Positions 49,335-58,613 of a stretch of 58,710 bases of DNA are shown piece after piece. Below the pieces are notes generated by a model. That model saw nothing but the letters and a program-made list of their open reading frames with translations, was not told where the DNA came from and did not search any database. Within the stretch, counting starts at the first letter, position 1. The number at the start of each line of letters is the position of its first letter. A program made the position numbers and the translations under genes. The stretch lies in assembly GCA_052034085.1 (NCBI GenBank), contig JBPOJA010000002.1, positions 1 through 58,710 on the forward strand, given 5' to 3'. Origin of the DNA: UBA1426 sp052034085 (GTDB lineage Bacteria > Bacillota > Clostridia > Peptostreptococcales > Anaerovoracaceae).

Positions 49335-50166
49335 AGAAGCCCACTCCGGTTTTGCGTCCTAATTTTCCACCCCTTACCATCTTTTTCAGAAGTGGATGAG
49401 GCCTGTATTTACTATCGCCAAATTCAGTATAGAGAACCTCCATTATTGCGAGGCACACATCCAGCCCCACCAGGTCGCCCAATGCAAGAGGTCCCATGGG
49501 ATGATTTGCACCCAGCTTCATGGCTTCATCTATATCTTCCGCGGAAGCCACTCCGTCAGCCAGTATGCCGACAGCTTCGTTAATCATAGGTATGAGTATG
49601 CGGTTTACTACAAATCCCGGTGCCTCTTCAACTTTTACCGGTACTTTGCCAAGGGTTTCTGCCAGCTCCACTATGGTTTTTTCTGTTTCATCTGATGTGG
49701 CCAATCCTTTTATGATCTCGACCAGCTTCATCATGGGGACGGGGTTGAAAAAGTGCATTCCGATTATTTTGTCTGCGCGTCCGGTCTCTGCGGCAATTTC
49801 TGTTATGGAAAGGGAGGATGTATTCGTAGCTATAATAGCATCCGGTTTGCACAGTTCATCCAGTTCCCTGAACAATGCTTTCTTTGCTTCCATATCTTCT
49901 GTGGCAGCTTCAATGATAAGGTCGGCATCCTTGATAATTTCTATATCTGTGGATCCTTTAATCCTGCTCATTATTTCAGTTTTTTGATCTTCTGTCAGTT
50001 TTTCCTTTGCGATAAGTCTGTCGAGATTCTTCTCTACTGTGGCAATGCCTTTATCCACTGAAGTCTGCCTTCTGGCTCTCAGCACCACATCAAAGCCGCT
50101 TTGCGCCAATATCTGAATAATTCCCGCACCCATGGTGCCTGTTCCCAATACACCGATCTTCTTCAT
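49318..50166 (-). CDS. hbd: 3-hydroxybutyryl-CoA dehydrogenase
   Basis: Interconverts acetoacetyl-CoA and 3-hydroxybutyryl-CoA in butyrate metabolism. 282 residues from the ATG at 50166, six bases behind AAGGAGG; an ATG at 50172 touches that site and is unlikely. NAD loop GVLGTGTMGAGIIQILAQSG, catalytic histidine in MHFFNPVPMMKLVEI, and NRILIPMINEA. Next to crt; links to crotonyl-CoA made by Kal. Confidence 0.95.
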   Translation of the reverse strand: MKKIGVLGTGTMGAGIIQILAQSGFDVVLRARRQTSVDKGIATVEKNLDRLIAKEKLTEDQKTEIMSRIKGSTDIEIIKDADLIIEAATEDMEAKKALFRELDELCKPDAIIATNTSSLSITEIAAETGRADKIIGMHFFNPVPMMKLVEIIKGLATSDETEKTIVELAETLGKVPVKVEEAPGFVVNRILIPMINEAVGILADGVASAEDIDEAMKLGANHPMGPLALGDLVGLDVCLAIMEVLYTEFGDSKYRPHPLLKKMVRGGKLGRKTGVGFFDYSK

Positions 50167-50206
50167 TTTCATCCTCCTTGTTGAGTATATGTTTAAAGTA
50201 CTATTG

Positions 50207-50983
50207 CTATTTTCCTTTATATTCTGCTGGTCTTTTCTCCAGGAAAGCCTTCATGCCCTCTTTCTGGTCTTCGGTGGCAAAACAGCTGCCAAAGAGTTCT
50301 GCCTCTACCAGTATGGCATTTTCCATATCTGATGCTTCCATACCTTTATTGATGGCTTTCTTTGAATAGCTCACCGCAATCGGTGCGTTTCTGCCTATCT
50401 TTTCCGCCATGGAAAGTGCATTATCCATCAGTTCTTCCTGGGGCACAACTTTATTAACCAGACCTATTCTGCATGCTTCCTCTGCGTTTATTATTTCACC
50501 TGTAAGGATTAATTCCATGGCCTTGCCTTTGCCCACCAGCCTTGGAAGCCGCTGAGTCCCTGAATATCCGGGGGTGATGCCAAGCCCTACTTCAGGCTGG
50601 CCGAATTTTGCCTTTTCCCCCGCAATTCTGATATCGCATGCCATAGCCAGCTCACAGCCTCCGCCAAGGGCAAAGCCGTTGACTGCTGCAATGACCGGTT
50701 TTTTTAAGGTTTCAATTTTTCGGAAAACCTGCTGACCTAAACGTCCCCACTCATAACCCTGTTCCCGGTTAAGGGGCTGCATGCCTGCAATATCCGCACC
50801 TGCCACGAATGCTCTGCCGGCACCGGTAATAATGACGCATTTCACAGTTTCATCAGCCTGCGCCTTGTCTACCGCCTCTGACAGTTCGTTTAAAACTTCT
50901 TCATTCAATGAATTCATGGCATCGGGTCTGTTTATGGTGATAATACCCGCTGCGTCTTTCACTTCAAAATTTACCAGAGCCAT
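50207..50983 (-). CDS. crt: Crotonase / short-chain enoyl-CoA hydratase
   Basis: 258 residues. Hydrates crotonyl-CoA to 3-hydroxybutyryl-CoA. Oxyanion-hole stretches GAGRAFVAGADIAGM near 60 and ALGGGCELAMACDIRIA near 105; catalytic glutamates are in GCELA and in PEVGLGITPGYSGTQRLPR near 130. Together with hbd it forms the reductive and hydration steps of butyrate-type metabolism; thl and bcd are not in the window. Confidence 0.94.
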   Translation of the reverse strand: MALVNFEVKDAAGIITINRPDAMNSLNEEVLNELSEAVDKAQADETVKCVIITGAGRAFVAGADIAGMQPLNREQGYEWGRLGQQVFRKIETLKKPVIAAVNGFALGGGCELAMACDIRIAGEKAKFGQPEVGLGITPGYSGTQRLPRLVGKGKAMELILTGEIINAEEACRIGLVNKVVPQEELMDNALSMAEKIGRNAPIAVSYSKKAINKGMEASDMENAILVEAELFGSCFATEDQKEGMKAFLEKRPAEYKGK

Positions 50984-51007
50984 TTTATCATCCTTTCATA
51001 ACCAATG

Positions 51008-52246
51008 CTATAGCGAATTATCGGTTTTCTGGAGCTCTTTGCGCATTTCCGATTTATATGCTTCAACTCCCGGCTGGTCAAAGGGATTTACATCAATCAA
51101 ATAACCTGACAATGCGCAGCTTTTTTCAAAAAAGTACACCATCTGACCGAAATAATAGGGAGTGAGAGACGGTATGTCAATTTTTATCATGGGAATCTGT
51201 GCCTTCCTGTGAGCCTCCATTACCCCGGCAAGGGCAGCATTATTTACTTTGTTCATGCTTATTCCCGCAAGATTTCCTCCGGCGCTTTCCGGCACAACCA
51301 GGTCTGCAGGAGGTTTTTCCACATTTAAGACGGTTTCAAAGAAGATCTGGTTCCCATCCTGCAAAAATTGCCCCATGGAGTGAAGGTCGGTACTGAACTG
51401 GAGGGATCCCGGAAAGATTCCCTTTCCGTCCTTGCCTTCACTTTCTCCGAAAAGTTGCTTCAGCCATTCGCTGAAATAAAAGAGGTCAGGTTCATAACTT
51501 TCAAAAACCTCAATGATTTTACCTTTCTGCGAGAGGATAACCCTTGTGGCAGCGTATTCTTCAGCCATTTTCCCCATGGACATAATATCCCCGGCACCTC
51601 TGAGCATTTCTTCTATGTCTATTCCTGCGACCGCTATGGGCAAAAGACCAACTGGAGTCAGGACTGAGTATCTGCCCCCTACATCATCCGGCACCACAAA
51701 GCTCTTATAACCTTCTCTGTCTGCTTCTTCACGAATTATTCCAGTCTTTTTGTCGGTAATTGCAACTATCCGTCTTGCGGTTTCTTCCCGGCCATATTTT
51801 TTAAGCATCATATCCTTAAGAAGAGAAAATGCAATAGCCGGTTCAGTCGTAGTACCGGATTTGGAAATAATGCAAAGGCATACTTCCCGGTCTGCAAGCT
51901 CCTCCAGCAGCCGTGCATGATATGTTGCGCTGATATTCTGCCCCGCATAATAAATCTGAGGTCCCGAACTATATGATTTTAGCATTTCTATTGCGGCTCT
52001 TGCACCAAGATAAGATCCTCCTATGCCTATGACAACAAATGCGTCACATTTATTTCTTATCTCTTTTGCCGTGCTTTTTATTTCATCTGCTTCTTCTCTG
52101 TCATAATCCAAAGGTAAATTTACCCAGCCAGTGAAATCCTCCTTGCCTGAATGAAGTCTCCCGACGGCCTTAGTCAGGCTTGAGTGCATAGCTTTGATTT
52201 CGTCTTCATCAACTCTGCTGTTCTTAAGGTTCAGTTTCAAAGTCAT
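51008..52246 (-). CDS. pgi: Glucose-6-phosphate isomerase
   Basis: 412 residues from the ATG at 52246, sharing ATGA with the upstream capD-like gene and having GGAGG ahead; a longer frame is not coding. Motifs: VVIGIGGSYLGARAAIEML near 70, ISKSGTTTEPAIAFSLL near 125, and GGNLAGISMNKVNN near 345. Shorter than many bacterial Pgi (about 450) but the core is whole. Glycolysis/sugar supply; the operon context with a sugar-nucleotide enzyme suggests surface polysaccharide too. Confidence 0.94.
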   Translation of the reverse strand: MTLKLNLKNSRVDEDEIKAMHSSLTKAVGRLHSGKEDFTGWVNLPLDYDREEADEIKSTAKEIRNKCDAFVVIGIGGSYLGARAAIEMLKSYSSGPQIYYAGQNISATYHARLLEELADREVCLCIISKSGTTTEPAIAFSLLKDMMLKKYGREETARRIVAITDKKTGIIREEADREGYKSFVVPDDVGGRYSVLTPVGLLPIAVAGIDIEEMLRGAGDIMSMGKMAEEYAATRVILSQKGKIIEVFESYEPDLFYFSEWLKQLFGESEGKDGKGIFPGSLQFSTDLHSMGQFLQDGNQIFFETVLNVEKPPADLVVPESAGGNLAGISMNKVNNAALAGVMEAHRKAQIPMIKIDIPSLTPYYFGQMVYFFEKSCALSGYLIDVNPFDQPGVEAYKSEMRKELQKTDNSL

Positions 52247-54132
52247 AAGTATCCTCCTCCCCTGTATCCCGGTATCATGGTTTTCAGCCATCTTCTGATT
52301 CCGTCATCTTCCCCTTCGAAAAGCGCTTTTATGGTGTATTCGAAAGCTTTTCCTTCATTGCCATCCAGCAGAGTAAGCAAAGCATCTGGGAGATTCTTGC
52401 CGCTGCCTACGAAAATCCGTCCGTTGGCAGTGCTTTTTATTCCTTCTTCGTCCAGCAGCAATTCCTCATAGAGTTTTTCTCCCGGCCTCAGCCCCGTATA
52501 GACGATTTCAATATCCTGATGTGGAATTAACCCGCTGAGCCGGATTAGATTCTCAGCCAAATCTTTTATTTTCACCGGTTCCCCCATATCAAGGATGAAG
52601 ATTTCACCTCCGGATGCCATAGCACCTGTCTGAATGACCAGTTCCACAGCCTCCGGTATGGTCATGAAATACCTTGTAACCTCTTCGTGAGTTACAGTTA
52701 CAGGCCCTCCCTGCTCAATCTGTCTTTTAAAAATAGGTATTACACTGCCATTGCTGTCAAGAACATTGCCAAATCTGACGGCGGAAAAAACAGTCGAAGA
52801 TGTGTTGTTTTTATGCTGAATTATCATCTCTGCCACCCGCTTGGTGGCTCCCATGATATTGGTTGGATTTACAGCTTTATCCGTGGAAATTAGGATGAAT
52901 CTTCCGGCTTTGTATTTGTCAGCCAGGTCTGCAACCACTTTTGTACCCCATATGTTGTTCAGCACTGCTTCTTTGGCATTTACCTCCATGAGAGGCACGT
53001 GCTTGTGAGCAGCCGCATGGAAAACAACATCGGGCCTGTATCTTTCAAAAATTTCCTCCATAAGAGCAAAATTCTGAATCGACAGTATATATGTTTCAAT
53101 ATCTAGTACACTATGCTCATTCTGCAGTTCCAGACAAAGCTCATAAAGGTTGTTTTCATACATGTCTATGGCGATAATTTTTTTCGGTGCCTTTCTGGAA
53201 ATCTGCCTGCAAAGCTCCGAACCTATGGATCCGCCTGCTCCTGTGACCATAATGGTTCTGCCGCCTATATAATCTTCGGCTTCATTTTCCAGAATAACAG
53301 GATCTCTTCCCAAAAGATCGTTGATATCCACTCTACGCAGGTTGCTGATGCTGACCCTGCCTTCGATAACGTCCATATGTGCAGGGAGTATGCTGGTCTT
53401 TTTACCCGTAGTTCCGCATATGGTTGCTATTTCCTTAATGTCCTTCCTCAGGCCTGAAGGAATGGCAATAATTATTTCGTCTATGTCATGCTTATTAACA
53501 AGCTTAGGTATGTTGTAACGATTTCCCGCAATTTTAATACCTGCTATGCGATGGCCTTTCTTTTCCGGATTATCGTCAACGATGACCACAACCACTTTCC
53601 CCGATGCGGGAGTAGCCAGAATCTCCTTTATCATACCGGCTCCTGCATTACCGGCTCCCACAAGAAGTACTCTGGAGAAGTTTTTTTCATCTCCGTTCCC
53701 GCCAGACCATACTCTTAATCTGCCGCTGTTTTTAAGGTGGCTAAGCAGTCTGTATCCAACTCTCAGCCCTCCCAATAAAAGCATGTCAGCACCCATCATA
53801 ATGACATAGCAAGCTCTTGGAAGAGGATTGTGGAAGCTGGACATTATTAGAAATAATGCCACATTACTGAACAGAGCAGTTATGACGATTCTTGTCAGCT
53901 CATCAATGCTTGCGAACCTCCAGAGACTGCTATAGAGCCCCAGCAGAAAATTTGACAACAGTTTGACAACAGTAATAACCACCGCCCATTTAACAAAGAC
54001 ATCGAAATAGTCTATGAACATGGTCGATCGCACTTCAAAATCAAATCTCAGCAAAAGTGCAAATAATGCAGAGAAATTTATTATGGCCACATCGGCAAAT
54101 ATGAGCATAGAAAGTTTATAGTACTTTTTCAT
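52243..54132 (-). CDS. CapD/FlaA1-like nucleotide-sugar dehydratase, membrane-bound
   Basis: 629 residues. Four N-terminal membrane segments (about 8-30, 43-65, 80-100, 108-125), a first Rossmann domain (LLVGAGNAGAGMIKEI near 155) and a second short-chain dehydrogenase domain (MVTGAGGSIGSELCRQ near 295) with ISTDKAVNPTNIMGATKR near 420. This is the CapD/WbpM type of UDP-GlcNAc 4,6-dehydratase, where the usual Tyr of the YxxxK motif is replaced by Met. Supplies sugars for capsule or wall glycopolymers; fits the nearby LCP genes. Overlaps lapA-like by 17 bases. Confidence 0.92.
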   Translation of the reverse strand: MKKYYKLSMLIFADVAIINFSALFALLLRFDFEVRSTMFIDYFDVFVKWAVVITVVKLLSNFLLGLYSSLWRFASIDELTRIVITALFSNVALFLIMSSFHNPLPRACYVIMMGADMLLLGGLRVGYRLLSHLKNSGRLRVWSGGNGDEKNFSRVLLVGAGNAGAGMIKEILATPASGKVVVVIVDDNPEKKGHRIAGIKIAGNRYNIPKLVNKHDIDEIIIAIPSGLRKDIKEIATICGTTGKKTSILPAHMDVIEGRVSISNLRRVDINDLLGRDPVILENEAEDYIGGRTIMVTGAGGSIGSELCRQISRKAPKKIIAIDMYENNLYELCLELQNEHSVLDIETYILSIQNFALMEEIFERYRPDVVFHAAAHKHVPLMEVNAKEAVLNNIWGTKVVADLADKYKAGRFILISTDKAVNPTNIMGATKRVAEMIIQHKNNTSSTVFSAVRFGNVLDSNGSVIPIFKRQIEQGGPVTVTHEEVTRYFMTIPEAVELVIQTGAMASGGEIFILDMGEPVKIKDLAENLIRLSGLIPHQDIEIVYTGLRPGEKLYEELLLDEEGIKSTANGRIFVGSGKNLPDALLTLLDGNEGKAFEYTIKALFEGEDDGIRRWLKTMIPGYRGGGYL

Positions 54133-54499
54133 TATCCGTTTCGTAATTGTACGTCTGTTCAGGCATTGTCACAGGTTCAGCTGGTGTCATATAATCCGGC
54201 ACAACCGTGTGTTCTGCCGTGTTTGCAGTGGTCTGCTGCGAAAACTTTTCCAGTTCCTTCTCCAGCTCCTCCACTTTCTGTTTTTCATCTTTCAGGGCGG
54301 CAGACAGCTTAAACCTGCTTATGGATCCCAGCAAGGCAACAACCAGAGCCCCCACGATGACTGAAATCAGAATCACCAGAGCCTGGGAGATTACTGCTTT
54401 TTTAAACAACAAATTTATGGTCACCGGCTCCGAATTCAGCAATGCAAACACTGCCACAATCAGGGCAACCACCAAAGATACTACAAATTTCCAACTCAT
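54116..54499 (-). CDS. LapA/DUF1049-family membrane protein
   Basis: 127 residues. Two membrane helices (about 3-22 and 38-60) separated by a short loop with NSEPVTINLLF, the DUF1049 hallmark, followed by a coiled coil (about 66-90, LKDEKQKVEELEKELEKF) and an unstructured acidic tail. In other bacteria LapA proteins help lipopolysaccharide or envelope assembly; in Firmicutes the role is unknown. Precedes the capD-like gene and overlaps it. Confidence 0.82.
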   Translation of the reverse strand: MSWKFVVSLVVALIVAVFALLNSEPVTINLLFKKAVISQALVILISVIVGALVVALLGSISRFKLSAALKDEKQKVEELEKELEKFSQQTTANTAEHTVVPDYMTPAEPVTMPEQTYNYETDNEKVL

Positions 54500-54520
54500 G
54501 ATTTAACCCTCTTTTCAGTT

Positions 54521-54955
54521 TTATATTTCTTCTTCTGTCTCTCCCGGGCCCATGTAAAGCACTTTGGCATCGCAATCCACAACTGTATCGCCATTTTGAT
54601 TGATGCACTTAACATTCATGTCCAGGACGTTTCTTTCCTCATCAATGGCATTTATAGTTGCGACTGCCTTCAGGTGGTCATTGGCCACCACCGGCTTCAA
54701 ATACGTGTACTTGGTCTTAATGAAGACCGCTCCTGTTCCCGGAAGTTTCATACCTATTACCCTTGAAACCAGAGCTTCACTCAGAAGGCTGTGGGCAATG
54801 GGAACTTTGAATCTGGTGTTTTCGGCATAGGCCTTGGATATATGCACGGGGCTATAATTTCCGCTGAAGTCGGCGGCATCATAAATCAGCTGTTCCGTAA
54901 TTATCATACTTTCCTCCGCCTGTTGGCCTACTTGAAATTTACTGACTGTACTCAC
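54521..54955 (-). CDS. MaoC-like hotdog-fold hydratase
   Basis: 144 residues from a GTG at 54955 with GGAGG eight bases ahead; another GTG three codons earlier lies too close to the same site. The MaoC motif appears as FSGNYSPVHISKAYAENTRF, with the Asp/His region modified (usual GDxNPxH reads GNYSPVH, so Asp is Asn), then PIAHSLLSEALVSR. The role would be (R)-hydroxyacyl-CoA dehydration; the Asp change may weaken activity. Overlaps the eamA gene. Confidence 0.8.
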   Translation of the reverse strand: MSTVSKFQVGQQAEESMIITEQLIYDAADFSGNYSPVHISKAYAENTRFKVPIAHSLLSEALVSRVIGMKLPGTGAVFIKTKYTYLKPVVANDHLKAVATINAIDEERNVLDMNVKCINQNGDTVVDCDAKVLYMGPGETEEEI

Positions 54956-55829
54956 TTGTTTCACCTCCGTTCATGATATTGCTGCCTGCTCCTAAAAGTA
55001 CAAGAGCTATTCCTATAATTGAATTCATCCCTAAGGATTCATCAAGTATGACCACCGCAAGAAGCGGGCCTATGGCGGCCTTCAGAAGAAATGTTGCTGA
55101 GGCTGTTATTGCGCCGGAAGATTTTATGGCCTGGAAAAAGAAATAGTAAGCCAGTCCCGTTACAAATACGCTTAAATAAATGACTACTGCAAAATTTTCC
55201 GGCCAGACTCCTGCGAATACCGGCCTGCCGCTTAAAAGCAATACCATAAGCAATACCAAAGATCCTAAAATAAAACTAATACTGGTTTGAGGAATGGTGT
55301 CCATTTTGGCCACACTTACCTTTCCCATCACACTGTAAAGCCCAAAGAGCATTGCTCCGGCAAATAACATAAGCAGACCTTCGGCTGTATTCCCGGCTTG
55401 TAGCTTAAGGGGATTTGCCATTATCAGAATGCCGCTAATGCTCAGTACCAGTGCGATAACATTTTTCCTCCTCATTTTCTCTTCTGTAAAGAAGTGAGCG
55501 AAAAACATGGTAAACATAGGATTTACGCTCATTATTACCGCAGCCGTGGATGCATTTGATCTGACAACACCCACTTGAAACAAGGCCATGCTGAAAGGGA
55601 TACAAACCGTCCCCAGTAGCAGCATATAAACCCAGTCTCCTACATTTATCCTAATTCCTTTTACCCTGATTTCCCTGATGGCAAAGGGCAAAAGAATTAT
55701 TCCTCCGAAAAAAAATCTTAAAAACGTCAGCTGTAACTGATCAAGTCTGCTCCCTGCAAGCTTCAATGACACTTCCATAGTACTGAAGAAGAAAGCCGCA
55801 AGAAATATGTACAGGATAACTTTTTTCAT
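54939..55829 (-). CDS. EamA/DMT-family exporter
   Basis: 296 residues with ten predicted membrane helices in two EamA repeats (about 1-135 and 150-290). Typical: RFFFGGIILLPFAIREI, NASTAAVIMSVNPMFTMFFAHFF and LKAAIGPLLAVVILDE. Family members export amino acids or metabolites. It follows a dihydropyrimidinase and an M20 amidohydrolase gene, so it may move a pyrimidine breakdown product or amino acid; this is only context. Confidence 0.88.
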   Translation of the reverse strand: MKKVILYIFLAAFFFSTMEVSLKLAGSRLDQLQLTFLRFFFGGIILLPFAIREIRVKGIRINVGDWVYMLLLGTVCIPFSMALFQVGVVRSNASTAAVIMSVNPMFTMFFAHFFTEEKMRRKNVIALVLSISGILIMANPLKLQAGNTAEGLLMLFAGAMLFGLYSVMGKVSVAKMDTIPQTSISFILGSLVLLMVLLLSGRPVFAGVWPENFAVVIYLSVFVTGLAYYFFFQAIKSSGAITASATFLLKAAIGPLLAVVILDESLGMNSIIGIALVLLGAGSNIMNGGETSEYSQ

Positions 55830-55837
55830 AAAATTTT

Positions 55838-57094
55838 CTAAGCTTGCAGCTCCAGCAGGGTATCAAGCAGAAGCTGGGTCCCTGTCAGCAAATCCTCTTC
55901 TCTCGTGTTCTCTGATGCCACATGGCTTCTCCCGTCTATACTGGGCACAAATATCATGGCGGCTGGCACATGAAGCCCTACCATCGATGCATCGTGTACG
56001 GCACCGCTGTTCATTCTTTTATAATCGAGACCTGACTTCTGAGCCGCTCTTTCTATACTCGCAATCAGACTATCGTCAAAGCTGACCGGCAAGGACTCCG
56101 CCAACTTTTTGCAGTCACAGGAAATATTCCTGGCCCTGGCTGTTTCCATTACAAGGGCACTTATTTTTCCAATAATGCCGTCAATCACTGCTTTATCTGT
56201 ATGTCTCACTTCAACGGTAAATACAACTCTTCCGGGAATTACATTTGAGGCATTTGGCTCCACATTTATCCGGCCGACCGTTGCAACGGCCTGTCCCGAT
56301 TTTTCATTTTTGGCAATTTCCTCTATCCTGCTTATGCATATGGCAGCAGCAGCTAGCGCATCCCTTCTGTAAGGCATCGGACTGGCACCGGCATGATTTC
56401 CCAGGCCCTCAAAAGTGAATTCCAGAACTTCCATGCCGTTGACTTTTTCCACTATGCCTATGTTTCTTCCCTCTTCATCCAATACGGGGCCCTGTTCAAT
56501 ATGAAGCTCCAGCATAGCTCTAATGGTATTATAATCCCAAATCACTTCATTCTCTTCATAAGGTGGAAAATCACAATCCTCAAGCATCTCAGCCATAGAC
56601 ATTCCTTTTGGTGTTTTCAGATTTTCAAGATCTTCGGCATTGTAAACTCCCGTAACAAATTTGCTGCCCGTGGTTGTGGAAGTAAAGTTAGAACCTTCCT
56701 CTTCTGCAAAAATGACCAACTGAATGTTATCTTTCAGAATATCGTTTTCTTTCAAGGTCCTGAGAACTTCAAATGCCGCAACAGTTCCATAAGCACCATC
56801 CAGCCATCCGCCGTTTTGAACCGTATCCATATGGGAGCCTATCATTATTTTCTGCTTACGGGCATCTTTAGCATTAGCGGAATCGTCTTCATGAGTTCTG
56901 TCCCATATATAAACATTTCCGACAGCGTCAGTTCTGTAATCCAAGTCTGCCTCTTCCGCCTTTGTCTGAAAATAGGCTCTGGCTTTCATGTCCATTGCGC
57001 TGTAAGAAAATCTGGTTACACCTTCACCCGGAGTATCCGTCATTTCTCTTAATTCTTTGAGTTCTGTCAGCATCCTGCTTCCGTTTATTTTCAT
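55838..57094 (-). CDS. M20 amidohydrolase: N-carbamoyl-amino-acid hydrolase / allantoate amidohydrolase family
   Basis: 418 residues from the ATG at 57094 (MKINGSRMLTELKEL) with GGAG six bases ahead; a longer frame is not coding. Metal-binding residues in GSHMDTVQNGGWLDGAYG near 80 and EEEGSNF near 120, and HIEQGPVLDEE near 190. This family splits N-carbamoyl-beta-alanine or N-carbamoyl-amino acids. Directly behind a dihydropyrimidinase gene, it would do the last step of reductive uracil/thymine or hydantoin breakdown. Allantoate as substrate cannot be excluded. Confidence 0.88.
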   Translation of the reverse strand: MKINGSRMLTELKELREMTDTPGEGVTRFSYSAMDMKARAYFQTKAEEADLDYRTDAVGNVYIWDRTHEDDSANAKDARKQKIMIGSHMDTVQNGGWLDGAYGTVAAFEVLRTLKENDILKDNIQLVIFAEEEGSNFTSTTTGSKFVTGVYNAEDLENLKTPKGMSMAEMLEDCDFPPYEENEVIWDYNTIRAMLELHIEQGPVLDEEGRNIGIVEKVNGMEVLEFTFEGLGNHAGASPMPYRRDALAAAAICISRIEEIAKNEKSGQAVATVGRINVEPNASNVIPGRVVFTVEVRHTDKAVIDGIIGKISALVMETARARNISCDCKKLAESLPVSFDDSLIASIERAAQKSGLDYKRMNSGAVHDASMVGLHVPAAMIFVPSIDGRSHVASENTREEDLLTGTQLLLDTLLELQA

Positions 57095-57123
57095 ATCCGT
57101 CTCCAAATGAAATGATAGGGTGT

Positions 57124-57146
57124 GACAGGAGGACTCTCCTCCTGCC
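57124..57146 (-). other. Intercistronic hairpin between hydA-like and amidohydrolase genes
   Basis: On the minus strand GGCAGGAGGA (57137-57146) pairs with TCCTCCTGTC (57124-57133) with a three-base loop. No T run follows, so it is not a normal terminator. The loop side AGGAGGA is a strong ribosome-site-like sequence locked in the stem. It may stabilise or process the mRNA. Confidence 0.5.
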
Positions 57147-57149
57147 ACA

Positions 57150-58547
57150 TTATTCTTTGTATGCCAGGCCATAAGGCTCTCCGGGTATAAATTTACCCTG
57201 GCCTTTTGTGCCCACATACGCTCCGCTGTCAACTATTTTATTACCTCTCAGGTAAACTGTTTCTGCTCTGCCTTTTTGCACAAAACCCTCAAAGGGACAA
57301 TAGTCCACACCTTCCAGGTTGTTTTTATAAGTAATCGTTCCCCGGTAATCCGGATCAAATATAACTATGTCTGCATCATACCCAAGCTCAATCTTTCCTT
57401 TTTTTGTCAGGCCATTGACTTTGGCCGGTGTGGTTGCCGCCAGATCCACAAACTGGCTTCTGGAAATTTTACCTTCGCATACACCGTAGGTCCACAGGAT
57501 ATTCAGCCTGTTTTGCAGGCTGGGCGCTCCGTTGGGTATATCGGCAAATGAATTGCCTTCTCCCGCCCCCATGTGCTTTTGATGTTCGTAATCAAAGCCG
57601 CAGTGGTCGGAGCTTACTGCGTTAAGCCATTTCCTCTCTATGGCTTCCCAGAGAGCTTCCCTGTGTTCTTCAGTTCTCAAGGCCGGTGAACAGACATATT
57701 TTGCTCCTTCAAAGCCCGGTCTGGCTAGATCCTGGGTATCCAGCACCAGATAGTGAGTACAGGTCTCGCCAAAAACCCTCTGGCCTCTGCAATAAGCCTG
57801 TTTGATTTCTTCCAACGCTTCTTTGGCAGAAACATGAACCACATATAGAGGCGCATCGGCAAGTTCTGCCAGATAGATTGCCCTTCTGGTGGCTTCAGCC
57901 TCAACCACAGGCGGCCTGGAAACCGCATGATAATAAGGGGCGGTTTTGCCTTCCGCAATAAGTTGTTTGGTTAGAACATCTATCATTTCAGCATTTTCCG
58001 CATGAACCATAACGGTAATGCCGGCTTCCTTTCCTTTGTACAAGGCTTTCAGAATAGCATCGTCATCTGCATGGAAAAACATCCCTTTGTAAGCCATGAA
58101 AAGCTTCATTGTGGGATAACCCGCTTCTGCCAGTTTTGGAATTTCTTCAATTACTTCGTCTCTTGGGTCTGTCATTACACTGTGAAAAGCGTAGTCCACC
58201 ATGGCTATGCCGTCGGCATCGGTTTTTCTGTACTGGTCTATGGATTCAACCAGGCCTTTTCCCTGAACCTGATTAACGAATTCTATAAGGGTGGTGGTCC
58301 CGCCAACGGCAGCGGCATTGGAAGTTTCAAAGCCTCTTACCTTGCTCCCTTTATAAGTGAATGAAAAGTGTACGTGCTGGTCCACCCCGCCGGGCAGAAC
58401 ATATTTGCCTGTGGCATCAAGAATTTCATCAGCTTTGTAGTCCAGATTTTCACCTATGGCCTTGATACTTTCCCCTTCCACATATACATCTCCGGGAAAT
58501 TCTCCTTCAGCTGTAACAATCGTTCCGTTTTTTATAAGTACTGACAT
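57150..58547 (-). CDS. Dihydropyrimidinase / D-hydantoinase
   Basis: 465 residues from the ATG at 58547 (MSVLIKNGTIVTAEG) with AGGAGG seven bases ahead. The open frame continues upstream into the terminal REP palindrome and that part is not coding. Metal site: DQHVHF near 60 and the carboxylated lysine in MKLFMAYKG near 150, HAENAEM near 182, HVSAKEA near 238, and SSDHCGFDY near 315. Opens dihydrouracil, dihydrothymine or 5-substituted hydantoins. With the next gene it gives a two-step pathway; dihydropyrimidine dehydrogenase is not in the window. Confidence 0.93.
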   Translation of the reverse strand: MSVLIKNGTIVTAEGEFPGDVYVEGESIKAIGENLDYKADEILDATGKYVLPGGVDQHVHFSFTYKGSKVRGFETSNAAAVGGTTTLIEFVNQVQGKGLVESIDQYRKTDADGIAMVDYAFHSVMTDPRDEVIEEIPKLAEAGYPTMKLFMAYKGMFFHADDDAILKALYKGKEAGITVMVHAENAEMIDVLTKQLIAEGKTAPYYHAVSRPPVVEAEATRRAIYLAELADAPLYVVHVSAKEALEEIKQAYCRGQRVFGETCTHYLVLDTQDLARPGFEGAKYVCSPALRTEEHREALWEAIERKWLNAVSSDHCGFDYEHQKHMGAGEGNSFADIPNGAPSLQNRLNILWTYGVCEGKISRSQFVDLAATTPAKVNGLTKKGKIELGYDADIVIFDPDYRGTITYKNNLEGVDYCPFEGFVQKGRAETVYLRGNKIVDSGAYVGTKGQGKFIPGEPYGLAYKE

Positions 58548-58572
58548 GGCACATCCTCCTTTTCCTGTTTCT

Positions 58573-58601
58573 ATTTTATTGCAAAACAAGAAATTTGTAC
58601 A
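58573..58601 (-). promoter_or_regulatory. Possible sigma-A promoter before the dihydropyrimidinase gene
   Basis: Minus strand TGTACA (58596-58601), 17-base spacer, TAAAAT (58573-58578), about 25 bases ahead of the start codon. The -35 matches TTGACA at four of six bases. A plausible but unproven promoter for the long run of genes to scpB. Confidence 0.4.
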
Positions 58602-58613
58602 GATTAAAAAAGG

